A stretch of DNA of 37,872 nucleotides from Micropruina sp. (GCF_027492755.1 NZ_JAPUED010000174.1:8829-46700); one strand, 5' to 3'; shown: positions 24,081 to 31,396, counted from the first letter of the stretch. Translations and numbers: made by a program. The notes: generated from the sequence alone by a model not told the origin.

Positions 24081-24581
24081 ATGACCTCGGACGCCGCGGA
24101 ACGCGACCTGCTGCTGGGCCGGCTGCGCGGTCAGCGCCGGCACATTCTCGACCAGCTCGACGGCCTGAACGACGAACAGTTGCGCATGGCGACGCTGCCG
24201 TCGGGCTGGAGCATTCTCGGACTGGTGCGGCACCTGACGCTGTCCGACGAGCGGTACTGGTTCGAAGCGGTGATGGGCGGAGCACCGCTCGACTTCTGGC
24301 CCGAGGGCGACAACGCCGATTGGCGGGTCGCGGCGGACGAGTCCGCCGAGCGGGTGATCGCCGACTACCGGGCCGCTGCGGCCGCGTCCGACGCACTGAT
24401 CGAGTCCCTTCCGTTGAACACCCCGCCGAAGAATCCCGAGGACTGGTGGTCCGCCGCCGGCCTTGCCTTCCCCGACCTGCGCACCGTGATCGTGCACGTG
24501 CTGATCGAGACCGCCACCCATGCCGGCCACCTGGACGCCGCCCGTGAGCTGATCGACGGCCGGCAGTACATCGTCTTGTGA
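24081..24581 (+). CDS. DinB-family (DUF664) protein
   Basis: 166 residues from an ATG at 24081; a GTG about 50 bases upstream is an alternative with a slightly better ribosome-binding site. Four-helix bundle typical of DinB/YfiT: RDLLLGRLRGQRRHILDQLDGL, LVRHLTLSDERYWFEAVMG with the first metal-site His, and VIVHVLIETATHAGHLDAARELIDG with the later His residues. The family includes metal-dependent thiol transferases (mycothiol or bacillithiol linked), so detoxification is the usual guess. A VOC gene follows after 25 bases in the same direction. Divergent TetR gene upstream. Confidence 0.85.
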   Translation: MTSDAAERDLLLGRLRGQRRHILDQLDGLNDEQLRMATLPSGWSILGLVRHLTLSDERYWFEAVMGGAPLDFWPEGDNADWRVAADESAERVIADYRAAAAASDALIESLPLNTPPKNPEDWWSAAGLAFPDLRTVIVHVLIETATHAGHLDAARELIDGRQYIVL

Positions 24582-24606
24582 ATCACTCAACCGATAGGAG
24601 CACACC

Positions 24607-25035
24607 ATGGCCATCACATTGAGCCCGTACCTGAACTTCGCCGGCAACGGCCGCGAGGCGATGACCTACTACCACGGCATCTTCGGCGGCGAACTGCAGC
24701 TGTTCGGCTACGCCGACTTCGGCATGAAGGACATGCCCGACGACGGCCTGATGCACGGCAATCTGCAGGTCGACGAGGGGTTGAGCATCTCGGCGTCCGA
24801 TGCGATGCCCGGCGCCGAGCAGACCTGGGGCGGCACCCGCGTCTACTGCTCGTTCTTCGGCGACGATCTCGCAACCATGCAGGGTTGGTTCGAGGCACTG
24901 GCCGCCGACGGCAGCGTAGGCATGCCGCTAGAGAAGCAGCTGTGGGGCGACATCTACGGCCTGGTCAAGGACAAGTACGGCATCGAGTGGATGTTCAACG
25001 TGTCCGCGCCCGGAGGCTGGTCGCAGCAGGACTGA
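24607..25035 (+). CDS. PhnB-like VOC protein
   Basis: 142 residues; ATG after ATAGGAG. The PhnB-type pattern is clear: LSPYLNFAGNGREAMTYYHGIFGGELQLFGYADFG, LMHGNLQVDEGLSISASD, and WFEALAADGSVGMPLEKQLWGDIYGLVKDKYGIEWMFN. These PhnB/3-demethylubiquinone methyltransferase-like proteins lack the catalytic groups for a known reaction, and no function is established. It follows the DinB gene after 25 bases, so both are probably one operon under the divergent TetR regulator. Confidence 0.88.
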   Translation: MAITLSPYLNFAGNGREAMTYYHGIFGGELQLFGYADFGMKDMPDDGLMHGNLQVDEGLSISASDAMPGAEQTWGGTRVYCSFFGDDLATMQGWFEALAADGSVGMPLEKQLWGDIYGLVKDKYGIEWMFNVSAPGGWSQQD

Positions 25036-25057
25036 GCCTTCCTCGCTGGGCGAGACC

Positions 25058-25117
25058 TGGGACCCGGATTTCGACAGGCTCGATCCCCGCAGGTCGGGTT
25101 TGTCGAGACCCGTCCCA
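25058..25117. repeat. Inverted pair of the 19-bp repeat between convergent genes
   Basis: Arms GGATTTCGACAGGCTCGATCC (25066-25086) and GGTCGGGTTTGTCGAGACC (25092-25110) lie within outer TGGGAC (25058) and GTCCCA (25112) arms, giving a long hairpin. Its place between the VOC and kinase stops makes a two-way terminator likely. Confidence 0.7.
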
Positions 25118-25131
25118 GCACACAGCCAAGC

Positions 25132-25602
25132 TCACTCCGCGGTGTTGACCACTCGGGCGTCTTCGTCGGCCGCCGGCCAGTCGAAGCCATCCACGTAGAG
25201 CCGCAGTCGCGACTCGGTCATCCGGACGGCGTTGGCGTGCTCTTCGTCGTTGCGCCGTTTGACCCGCTGCCAAAGCACCTCGAAAGGTGCGGTGAAGACC
25301 AGCAGTTCGCAGTCGACGCCGGTGGAGGCACACAACTCGCGCCACTCGTCGCGCACCGAGCGATCGGCCAGGGAGAGGTCGACCACGACGTCCGAGCCCG
25401 CCTCCACTGCGTGAGCCAAGTCGTCCCGCAGGCCGGCATACAGCGCGTCGAGGCGTTCCTGCGGGGGCTCGTCCTGTCGCCAGCCGTCGTCCCACACCGC
25501 CTCGTCCATGGAAAGCCGGACGGCACCGCGCCGTTCCAGCTTTCGCGCATAGGTGGTCTTGCCCGCTCCGGCGGGCCCGCACAGCAGGGTGACCATCGGC
25601 AT
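25132..25602 (-). CDS. Small P-loop kinase (zeta-toxin/AAA-like)
   Basis: 156 residues from the ATG at 25602; further ATGs at 25596 and 25614 fit almost as well. Walker A is GPAGAGKTT (9-17). RLSMDEAVWDDGW supplies the Asp of a substrate pocket, VVVDLSLADRSVRDEW the second conserved Asp region, and LLVFTAPFEVLWQRVKRRNDEE the lid arginines. This is the family of stand-alone P-loop kinases resembling zeta toxins and gluconate or chloramphenicol kinases. Most such chromosomal genes act on small metabolites; there is no adjacent epsilon antitoxin. Substrate unknown. Confidence 0.78.
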   Translation of the reverse strand: MPMVTLLCGPAGAGKTTYARKLERRGAVRLSMDEAVWDDGWRQDEPPQERLDALYAGLRDDLAHAVEAGSDVVVDLSLADRSVRDEWRELCASTGVDCELLVFTAPFEVLWQRVKRRNDEEHANAVRMTESRLRLYVDGFDWPAADEDARVVNTAE

Positions 25603-25695
25603 GCCTGCCAGCATGCCAGCCGTCCGCCTGCTGACAAGGGACCGAAGCGGCTTGTCACCCGTCGGGGTGGGGAGTGACTGCCGGGCCAATGGATC

Positions 25696-25728
25696 ATCCG
25701 TGTAGCACTGATTCAGTGCTACACGGAT
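25696..25728. promoter_or_regulatory. 33-bp perfect palindrome, probable toxin-antitoxin operator
   Basis: The 16 bases from 25696, ATCCGTGTAGCACTGA, mirror exactly the 16 that end at 25728, with one T in the centre. It ends 3 bases before the ATG of a broken antitoxin-like frame. The core TGTAGCACTGA, its mirror and the position match operators bound by VapB/FitA-type antitoxins. Confidence 0.7.
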
Positions 25729-25731
25729 TCA

Positions 25732-25782
25732 ATGGCGAACCTGACCATCACCGTGGAACCCGTTCGCCTGAGGAAGCGCTGA
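25732..25782 (+). pseudogene. Remnant of a VapB/FitA-like antitoxin gene
   Basis: Only 16 codons remain: MANLTITVEPVRLRKR, then TGA. The peptide resembles the usual opening of ribbon-helix-helix antitoxins, MANLTITV followed by a Leu-Arg-Arg helix start. The frame stops exactly where the palindromic element at 25776 begins (its TGATCAA supplies the stop). No toxin (PIN domain) frame follows. Together with the palindrome directly upstream this looks like a decayed toxin-antitoxin locus. The match rests on a short peptide, so it could be coincidence. Confidence 0.5.
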
Positions 25783-25900
25783 TCAAGAGCCTTCGTCATC
25801 ATCCCTGACTTGAGCCGGGATCTCTCCCGACCTGAGATCCCGGGTCGGAGCCCGGGATGACGATCGAGTCCGTGATGACGAGGAAGAGGCTTTGATCAGC
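25776..25900. repeat. MITE-like palindromic element, copy B
   Basis: About 125 bases bounded by GCTGATCAAGAGCC (25778-25791) and GGCTTTGATCAGC (25888-25900), which are inverted copies differing by one inserted base. Inside are GTCATC, GGGATCTC, CCCGGGAT and GATGAC palindromes shared with copy A at 22423. No transposase frame is present, so movement would depend on another element. Confidence 0.7.
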
Positions 25901-25933
25901 ACGTCCCCACCGCCGTCCTCGTCAGCAGGAAAC

Positions 25934-25979
25934 AAGGATCCGGATCGGGCCGGGACTACCATGCCCGATCCGGATCCTT
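25934..25979 (-). terminator. 17-bp perfect hairpin terminator after the WYL gene
   Basis: AAGGATCCGGATCGGGC (25934-25950) pairs perfectly with 25963-25979 across a 12-base loop. Read on the minus strand it is followed by TTGTTTCC, a modest U-tract, and begins 24 bases beyond the WYL gene stop. The strongest terminator in the window. Confidence 0.8.
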
Positions 25980-26003
25980 ATTCGCCGCCACCGGCGGCAC
26001 ACC

Positions 26004-26957
26004 TCACAGCGCCGCTCGCATCCGTTCCGCTGCCTCGGCGAATGCGGCTCGCACGGCGTCGTCGCCGATCACCCGGTAGGGCACCGGCAGGTCGGACAAC
26101 CAACTCGGCACGTACTCCGCCCGTTCGGCGCCGGCACGCAACTCGGTGGTGTGCTTGTCGATCGCACTCAACGCCGTGCGATAGGGACCGAACCACTCAC
26201 TGACCGTCTCCAGCGGCGCCTCGATGTGCACCAGCACGGCGAAGGGATAGCTGTCGACCGGCATCCGGCGCAGCCGCTCCACCGGATCGGGCTGCTCCGG
26301 ACGTGGCCGGAAGCCGAGCGTGGACGCGGCCACCTCGCTCATCCGGTCGAGCCGGAACAGCCGCCAGTCGTCCCTGTCCAGGTCGAAGGCCGACAGGTAC
26401 CAACCCCGCTCGGCGGCCACCAACCGGTAGGGCTCGACACGACGCTGTTCCAGCACATCGGCCGATCGGGTGGGTGGGTAGCTGAAGCGCAGCCGGGTCC
26501 GGGCGCGGATGGCGGCGGCGATCCGGGTGAGCAGTTCGGCGGGCACGGTGGCCGTGGTTCGCCCGGTGTGGCTGACGAAGCTGCGGAGGTCGCGCAGCCG
26601 CTCCCGCAGCGGCCCGGGCAATGCGGCGTCCAGCTTGACCAGGGCGCCGACCGCCGACTCGGCGTCCGGCCCGGAGGTCAACGCCGCCGCCCGCTGCAAT
26701 GCGACACCGACCGCGACCGCCTCGTCCTCGGTGAACAGCAGCGGCGGCACCGCCCGGCCCCGGGCCAACCGGTAGCCGCCCGCCGCACCGCGGTCCGCGT
26801 CGATCGCGTAGCCCAGTTGGCGCAGCCGGTCGACGTCGCGACGCACGGTGCGGGTGGTCACACCCAGGTCGCGGGCGAGTTCGGGCGCCGTCCAGCCGGG
26901 CCGGGCCTGCAGCAGGCCCAACACCCGCAGGGCACGTTCGGTGGTGTCGGTGGACAT
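26004..26957 (-). CDS. WYL-domain transcriptional regulator (YafY type)
   Basis: 317 residues. The N-terminal winged helix is clear: ERALRVLGLLQARPGWTAPELARDLGVTTRTVRRDVDRLRQLGYAIDADRGAAGGYRL (DeoR-like HTH_11). The WYL domain, about 135-220, has RVEPYRLVAAERGWYLSAFDLDRDDWRLFRLDRMSEV, and a WCX-type C-terminal domain (YPFAVLVHIEAPLETVSEWFG) completes the family architecture. WYL domains bind nucleic acid or nucleotide ligands. It is divergent from a DinB gene with a GAATA-N6-TATTC site between them, a pairing common in actinobacteria, so DinB is its likely target. Confidence 0.92.
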   Translation of the reverse strand: MSTDTTERALRVLGLLQARPGWTAPELARDLGVTTRTVRRDVDRLRQLGYAIDADRGAAGGYRLARGRAVPPLLFTEDEAVAVGVALQRAAALTSGPDAESAVGALVKLDAALPGPLRERLRDLRSFVSHTGRTTATVPAELLTRIAAAIRARTRLRFSYPPTRSADVLEQRRVEPYRLVAAERGWYLSAFDLDRDDWRLFRLDRMSEVAASTLGFRPRPEQPDPVERLRRMPVDSYPFAVLVHIEAPLETVSEWFGPYRTALSAIDKHTTELRAGAERAEYVPSWLSDLPVPYRVIGDDAVRAAFAEAAERMRAAL

Positions 26958-26985
26958 GAATCCAGAATCCCATGAGTAAGCGGAC

Positions 26986-27001
26986 GAATACTGTCCTATT
27001 C
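26986..27001. promoter_or_regulatory. Operator-like GAATA-CTGTCC-TATTC
   Basis: Perfect 5-bp inverted repeat with a 6-base centre, 29 bases before the WYL start and 53 before the DinB start, so one bound regulator could control both directions. Confidence 0.55.
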
Positions 27002-27053
27002 AACGGAAACACTAGGGATGTCAACGAAGGAACACCTCACAAGGAGCACTCAG

Positions 27054-27635
27054 ATGGCATTCCTCACTCCGAACGCCCACGGCGAGGCCGGCGTGGTCAG
27101 CAGCTTCGTCCGCAATCAGCTGGCGCAGGTCCGCAGCGCCGTCCACGGCCTGAGCGACGAGCAGTGGCACCGGCGCTCGACGATCAGTGAGTTCACCCTC
27201 GCCGCCCTGCTCGACCATGTCGGGCTGGTCGCCGAGCAGTACGGCGTCGGCATCGAGGCCGCGGCGGGCGGCCCGGCCGACTACGGCAAGGGCGTCACCG
27301 AGGGCGACAGCGAATCGGTCGAGGGCCACACCGGCGAGCAACTGCTGGCCGACTTCGATCGCCGGGTGGCCGGCTTCGCGTCGCTGCTGGAGAGGATCGA
27401 GTCGGGCTCGATCCCGCTGGACGGCCTGGTGCCGGTGCCCGAGGCGCCGTGGTTCCCCGAGAACCTGACCCATTGGGAAGTGCGCTGGGTGCTGCTGCAT
27501 ATCGCGACCGAGGTGGCCCGGCATGCCGGCCATGCCGACATCATTCGCGAGAGCATCGACGGCAAGGGTTCCTACGAGCTGAACGCGCTGGCCGACGGCG
27601 AGCCGTGGCCGGCCTGGGGCGACGGCGAGTGGTGA
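27054..27635 (+). CDS. DinB-family protein, WYL partner
   Basis: 193 residues from an ATG at 27054 with AAGGAG eight bases upstream; a longer frame to 27018 is less likely. DinB/DUF664 fold: SFVRNQLAQVRSAVHGLSDEQW, LAALLDHVGLVAEQYGVGIE with the first His, and VRWVLLHIATEVARHAGHADIIRESIDGKG with the HxxxxxxHxxH metal motif. Such proteins are presumed thiol-dependent transferases. The divergent WYL regulator and the intervening palindrome suggest inducible expression. It converges on ligD with 3 bases between stops. Confidence 0.9.
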   Translation: MAFLTPNAHGEAGVVSSFVRNQLAQVRSAVHGLSDEQWHRRSTISEFTLAALLDHVGLVAEQYGVGIEAAAGGPADYGKGVTEGDSESVEGHTGEQLLADFDRRVAGFASLLERIESGSIPLDGLVPVPEAPWFPENLTHWEVRWVLLHIATEVARHAGHADIIRESIDGKGSYELNALADGEPWPAWGDGEW

Positions 27636-27638
27636 CGG

Positions 27639-30242
27639 TCATTCGTCGTCGGGCAGGGTGATGTCGTCCGGGGTCTTGTCCGGACGCCATCCGCGCCACA
27701 CCGGCATGCGGAGGCGTCCGGCCTGGGTCCAGACCCCGTAGCTCACCTCGCCGACCAGCACCGGCTCCACCCAGTGCGCGGTCTTGCGCTCGAGTGCCGG
27801 GACGTCGTCGACCGGGGTGGCGGGTGTCTCGATCTCGGCGAGCACCACGGCGGTGTCCTGCAGGTCCTTGTCGCTGAAGCCGGACCCGACCCGGCCGACG
27901 TAGGTCAACCCGTCGCGGCCCGGCACCGCCATCAGCAGCGCGCCGAAGGTCCGGGCGCGAGCGTTCTCGCCGGGTAGCCAGCCGATGATGACCACTTCCT
28001 GGGTGAGGATGTGCTTGATCTTCACCCAGGTGTGGGCGCGGCGTCCGGGCTGGTAGACACTGTCGGCGCGCTTGGCGACGACGCCTTCGAGGCCGAGTTC
28101 GGCGGTGATCGCCAGGGCTTCCTCGGCATCGGTACCCAGCTGGGTGCTGAGCTGGATGCGCGTGCTGCCGCCGTCGAGCAGACCCTCCAGCAGCAGCCGG
28201 CGCTCGGTGTACGGACGGCGCAGCAGCGACTGCCCGTCGAGGTGCAACAGGTCGAACGCCAGATAATGCGCCTCGCCGCGATGTTCGGCGCGGTTCTGCA
28301 ACCGTTCGAAACTCGATCGGCCGGCCTCGTCGAGCAGCACCACCTCGCCGTCGACCACCGCATCGTGTCCAGCGAGCAGTCTGCCCAGTTCGGCGAGCTC
28401 CGGGAACTCGCCGGTTAGGTCGAGGCCGCGCCGGCTGGTGAAGCTGACCCGGCCACTGGACGCCGCCGCCACCGCGCGGTAGCCGTCCCATTTCACCTCG
28501 AAGACCCAGCCGTCGTCGCGGACGTCGGACGGCGCTCCGGCGATGGCGAGCATCGGCGCAATCGCCGGCAGCTCACTGGCGCCTCCGCTGGTCGAGTTTG
28601 TCGAGACCCCACCCACACCGTTGGTCGAGCTTGTCGGGGCGCCTTCGCCACCGCCGGTCGAGCTTGTCGAGACCCCACCTTCTCCCGCTTCCCCGGGCTC
28701 AACCACCGCCGCACTCTCCCCCGCCGGCGCCATCAGATGAATCAGCCAGTTCTTCTCCTCGCCGCCCATCCGGGTGTGCAGCAGCGCGAACCGTCGCGGT
28801 ACCCCACCCAGGCCGCCGTCGGGGCGTCCGGTGAGGGTGGCGATGACTTCCTTGCCGTCGCGCCACTTCTCCAGTTCGAAGGTGCCGGCGTCCCAGATCC
28901 GGACGTGGCCGCCGCCGTACTCGCCGCGCGGAATGTCGCCTTCGAAGCTGCCGTACTCCAGCGGATGGTCCTCGGTCTGCACCGCCAGATGATTGACCGC
29001 CGGGTCGGTCGGCGGACCCTTCGGAACCGCCCAGGACACCAGCACCCCGTCGTGTTCCAGCCGGAAGTCGTAGTGCAGCCGGCGGGCGTGATGCTCCTGG
29101 ATGACGAAGGAGTTGCCGGCATCGCGGGGCTGCGGGGGCGCCTCCGGTACCGGCTCGGGCGTCCGGTTGGCGTCGCGCATCGAGCGATAGGTGGTCAAGC
29201 GGTCGGCAGAGGTCGCCTCGGTTGAGCGTGACGACTCCTCGCTTGTCGAGCTTGTCGAAACCCGGTCGGGAGGGGTCTCGCCAAGCTCGACCGACGGGTG
29301 ATTCCGGGTCCCGCTGGTTGAGCTTGGCGACACCCGCTCGGCCGCCGAGGGAGCCGAGGGAGCATCCAGCACCGCCATCGGGTCACCGAGGCTCTGGATC
29401 CGCTCCAGCACCTCCGGAAACTCCAACTGCCGAAGTCCGGCGGTCAACTCGTCCCAGGTCCGTGGGGTCGCCACCGTCGGGCGCGCTCGGCCGCGCAGCG
29501 AGTAGGGCGCGATGGTGGTCTTCGCCGAGCTGTTCTGGCTCCAGTCCAGCAGCACCTTGCCCGTGCGGAGCGCCTTCTTCATGTCGCTGACCACGAGGTT
29601 CGGATGCATCGCCTCGAGCGAGCGAGCGAGTTCCCGGGCCCAGTCGGACGCCTCGTGCGACGACATCGAGCCGTCCAGGGCGGCATACAGATGGATGCCC
29701 TTGCTCCCGCTGGTCACCGGCACCGACGGAAAGCCGACCCCGTCCAGCACTTCGTGGAGCAGATGCGCGACCTCGACGCAGTGCTCAATACCGGCACCCT
29801 CACCGGGGTCGAGGTCGATCACCAGCCGGTTGGGTGGCTGGGCTCGGTCGTCACGGACCGTCCACTGCGGCACATGGAGTTCGAGGGCAGCCAGCTGGGC
29901 CAGCCAGACCAGGGTCGCCGCGTCGTCGATCAGCGGGTAGAGATTGTCCCCCTCGCTGTGCTCGATGACGAAGGTGTGCACCCAGTCGGGTGTCGATCTG
30001 GCGTCCATGTTCTTGTGGAAGAACGGCTTCTGCGGGTGCTGCGGCGTGCCGACGCCGTTGGGCCACCGCTTCCGGGTCGCCGGACGTCGCCGCGCATGCG
30101 GCAGGAACACCGGCGCGACCGCCTGGTAGTAGGCGATCACCTCACCCTTGGTGGTCCCGGTTTCCGGGTACAGCACCTTGTCGAGGTTGGTCACCTTGAT
30201 CAGGCGCCCCTCCACCTCGACCTGCTGCACCGGCTGAGCCAT
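27639..30242 (-). CDS. ligD: ATP-dependent DNA ligase LigD (Pol-PE-Lig) with repeat-derived linkers
   Basis: 867 residues from an ATG at 30242 with GGAAGA upstream. Residues 10-295 are the polymerase/primase domain with metal Asp143 and Asp145 in VIDLDPGEG. About 370-515 is the phosphoesterase: HHARRLHYDFRLEHDGVLVSWAVPKGPP. From 555 is the ATP ligase with the adenylated lysine Lys584 in KWDGYRA, then DGEVVLLD and GVVAKR. The order equals mycobacterial LigD, which repairs double-strand breaks with Ku; no ku is in the window. The linkers at 304-342 and 524-551 are Ser/Thr-rich strings such as VSTSSTS, encoded by copies of a dispersed palindromic repeat. Both junctions are affected and the reading frame is kept. 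Confidence 0.95.
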   Translation of the reverse strand: MAQPVQQVEVEGRLIKVTNLDKVLYPETGTTKGEVIAYYQAVAPVFLPHARRRPATRKRWPNGVGTPQHPQKPFFHKNMDARSTPDWVHTFVIEHSEGDNLYPLIDDAATLVWLAQLAALELHVPQWTVRDDRAQPPNRLVIDLDPGEGAGIEHCVEVAHLLHEVLDGVGFPSVPVTSGSKGIHLYAALDGSMSSHEASDWARELARSLEAMHPNLVVSDMKKALRTGKVLLDWSQNSSAKTTIAPYSLRGRARPTVATPRTWDELTAGLRQLEFPEVLERIQSLGDPMAVLDAPSAPSAAERVSPSSTSGTRNHPSVELGETPPDRVSTSSTSEESSRSTEATSADRLTTYRSMRDANRTPEPVPEAPPQPRDAGNSFVIQEHHARRLHYDFRLEHDGVLVSWAVPKGPPTDPAVNHLAVQTEDHPLEYGSFEGDIPRGEYGGGHVRIWDAGTFELEKWRDGKEVIATLTGRPDGGLGGVPRRFALLHTRMGGEEKNWLIHLMAPAGESAAVVEPGEAGEGGVSTSSTGGGEGAPTSSTNGVGGVSTNSTSGGASELPAIAPMLAIAGAPSDVRDDGWVFEVKWDGYRAVAAASSGRVSFTSRRGLDLTGEFPELAELGRLLAGHDAVVDGEVVLLDEAGRSSFERLQNRAEHRGEAHYLAFDLLHLDGQSLLRRPYTERRLLLEGLLDGGSTRIQLSTQLGTDAEEALAITAELGLEGVVAKRADSVYQPGRRAHTWVKIKHILTQEVVIIGWLPGENARARTFGALLMAVPGRDGLTYVGRVGSGFSDKDLQDTAVVLAEIETPATPVDDVPALERKTAHWVEPVLVGEVSYGVWTQAGRLRMPVWRGWRPDKTPDDITLPDDE
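28590..28674. repeat. Three copies of the 19-bp repeat inside ligD, PE-ligase linker
   Basis: GGTCGAGTTTGTCGAGACC (28590), GGTCGAGCTTGTCGGGGC (28623) and GGTCGAGCTTGTCGAGACC (28656) stand at a 33-base period, exactly 11 codons. On the ligD strand they read VSTSST, PTSST and VSTNST. All lie between residues 524 and 551, outside both folds. Confidence 0.85.
29220..29334. repeat. Cluster of the 19-bp repeat inside ligD, Pol-PE linker
   Basis: GGTTGAGC at 29220 (degenerate), GCTTGTCGAGCTTGTCGAAA at 29241, the inverted GGTCTCGCCAAGCTCGACC at 29274 and GGTTGAGCTTGGCGACACC at 29316. They encode residues about 304-342, including VSPSSTS and VSTSSTS. Unlike the other cluster, both orientations occur. 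Confidence 0.8.
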
Positions 30243-30310
30243 CCGGCCAGTCTTCCAGCATCCAGCCTGGCAGCCGCTACCCCCACCCGGCTGCTTCCGC
30301 ACCGCGGCCG

Positions 30311-30378
30311 CCACCGCTCGCCGAACTATTCAGGGCTCGCTGAACTCGGCGAGCGGCAAGTAGTTCGGGGAGCGGTGG
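30311..30378. repeat. 68-bp imperfect palindrome upstream of ligD
   Basis: CCACCGCTCGCCGAACTA (30311-30328) and TAGTTCGGGGAGCGGTGG (30361-30378) are inverted with 17 of 18 matches. CTCGC/GCGAG arms inside extend the fold. It resembles neither of the other repeat families in the window. It lies 69 bases upstream of the ligD start. Confidence 0.75.
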
Positions 30379-30391
30379 GGTGCGTGGCAGG

Positions 30392-30538
30392 GTGAGCGTG
30401 TGGGCGCACTGCGAGTCGTCCGGACGTTGGAGCCCCGTGGACCGGCCGGTGCCCCTGATGCTGACCGGCGACGAGGTGGCCGGACTGGGCGGCGGGAACT
30501 GGGCCGCGCTGCTGCCCGAAGGCAAGCGCCGTTCCTGA
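30392..30538 (+). CDS. Possible small ORF, 48 residues, unknown
   Basis: GTG start after GGCAGG, TGA at 30536-30538, 20 bases before the CPBP-like gene. The peptide opens VSVWAHCESSGRWSPVDRPVP and ends NWAALLPEGKRRS. Third positions are GC-rich, as for real genes here, but so are those of random frames in this DNA. I recognise no family. It could be a leader peptide, a fragment of a lost gene, or noise. Confidence 0.25.
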   Translation: MSVWAHCESSGRWSPVDRPVPLMLTGDEVAGLGGGNWAALLPEGKRRS

Positions 30539-30558
30539 GTACATGTAAGACTCGCCGC

Positions 30559-31386
30559 ATGCCGCACGCCGAGGGTCCCACCGCAACGGGGTCCGGGTGG
30601 GCGCTCCTGCCGGCCACCGTGCTGGGCCTTGCCGCGGTGCTGCTGCTCGTCCTTCGCGATCCCCTGCTCGGCACCGCCGCGCTGGTGCTCGGCCTCCTCG
30701 GAGCCTGGTGGAGTGATGCCACCAACCGTTCGGACGGCCTGCTGCCCGACCTGACCGCGGTGGCGTCCGGCATCGCCATCCTCAGCCTGTCCGACCTGGC
30801 CGCCGACCTGTCCGATGCCGGAATGGTCCGGTTCACGCTGGTGCTGTCCGGAGCGCTGCTGGTGCCCTACGTGCTGGTTCGCTGGGTCTTCCGCCGCGAC
30901 CCGATCGTCTTCCCGTGGGGCGGCTGGCGCTGGAACCGGGCCCAGTGGAGCTACCTGATCGTGGTGATCGTGGCGGGCTACCTGATCCTGCCCTGGTACT
31001 TCCTGAGCACCGGCGTCTACCGCAACTGGCCGGCCGTGCACGCGCCCGCCGAGGTCGCCCGGTTGTTCGTGGGGGTGAACGCGGTCGGCATCTGGGACGA
31101 GCTGTTCTTCATCTGCACGGTCTTCGCCCTCTACCGACGACATTTCCCGTTGTGGCAGGCCAACCTGCTGCAGGCGATGGTCTTCGTGTCGTTCCTGTGG
31201 GAGCTGGGCTATCAGGCCTGGGGGCCGTTGCTGACCATTCCGTTCGCCCTGGTCCAGGGGGCGATCTTTCAGCTCACCAAGAACCTTGCCTATGTGATCA
31301 CCGTGCATCTGTTGTTCGATCTGGTGGTGTTCCTGGTGCTCATTCACGGGCACAATCCGTCCTGGCCGACCATCTTCCTGATCTGA
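30559..31386 (+). CDS. CPBP-like multi-pass membrane protein with altered active-site motif
   Basis: 275 residues with about eight hydrophobic segments (for example WALLPATVLGLAAVLLLVL, LIVVIVAGYLILPWYFLS, LLFDLVVFLVLIHG). The segment IWDELFFICTVFALYRRHFP aligns with the CPBP EELFFRG motif, but the first Glu is Asp and the Arg of ExxxR is not in place. A His in TVHLLFDL matches the later metal ligand. It may be a non-catalytic relative or use a shifted Arg (YRRHF). It lies 10 bases before galM in the same direction, perhaps as one transcript. Compare the canonical member at 14400-15104. Confidence 0.72.
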   Translation: MPHAEGPTATGSGWALLPATVLGLAAVLLLVLRDPLLGTAALVLGLLGAWWSDATNRSDGLLPDLTAVASGIAILSLSDLAADLSDAGMVRFTLVLSGALLVPYVLVRWVFRRDPIVFPWGGWRWNRAQWSYLIVVIVAGYLILPWYFLSTGVYRNWPAVHAPAEVARLFVGVNAVGIWDELFFICTVFALYRRHFPLWQANLLQAMVFVSFLWELGYQAWGPLLTIPFALVQGAIFQLTKNLAYVITVHLLFDLVVFLVLIHGHNPSWPTIFLI

Positions 31387-31396
31387 GAGGCACCTC

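Noticed and set aside
25696..25728. The 33-bp palindrome as a terminator
   Set aside because: A one-base centre cannot form a normal RNA loop without losing stem, no U-tract follows, and it stands directly before an ATG. An operator fits better.
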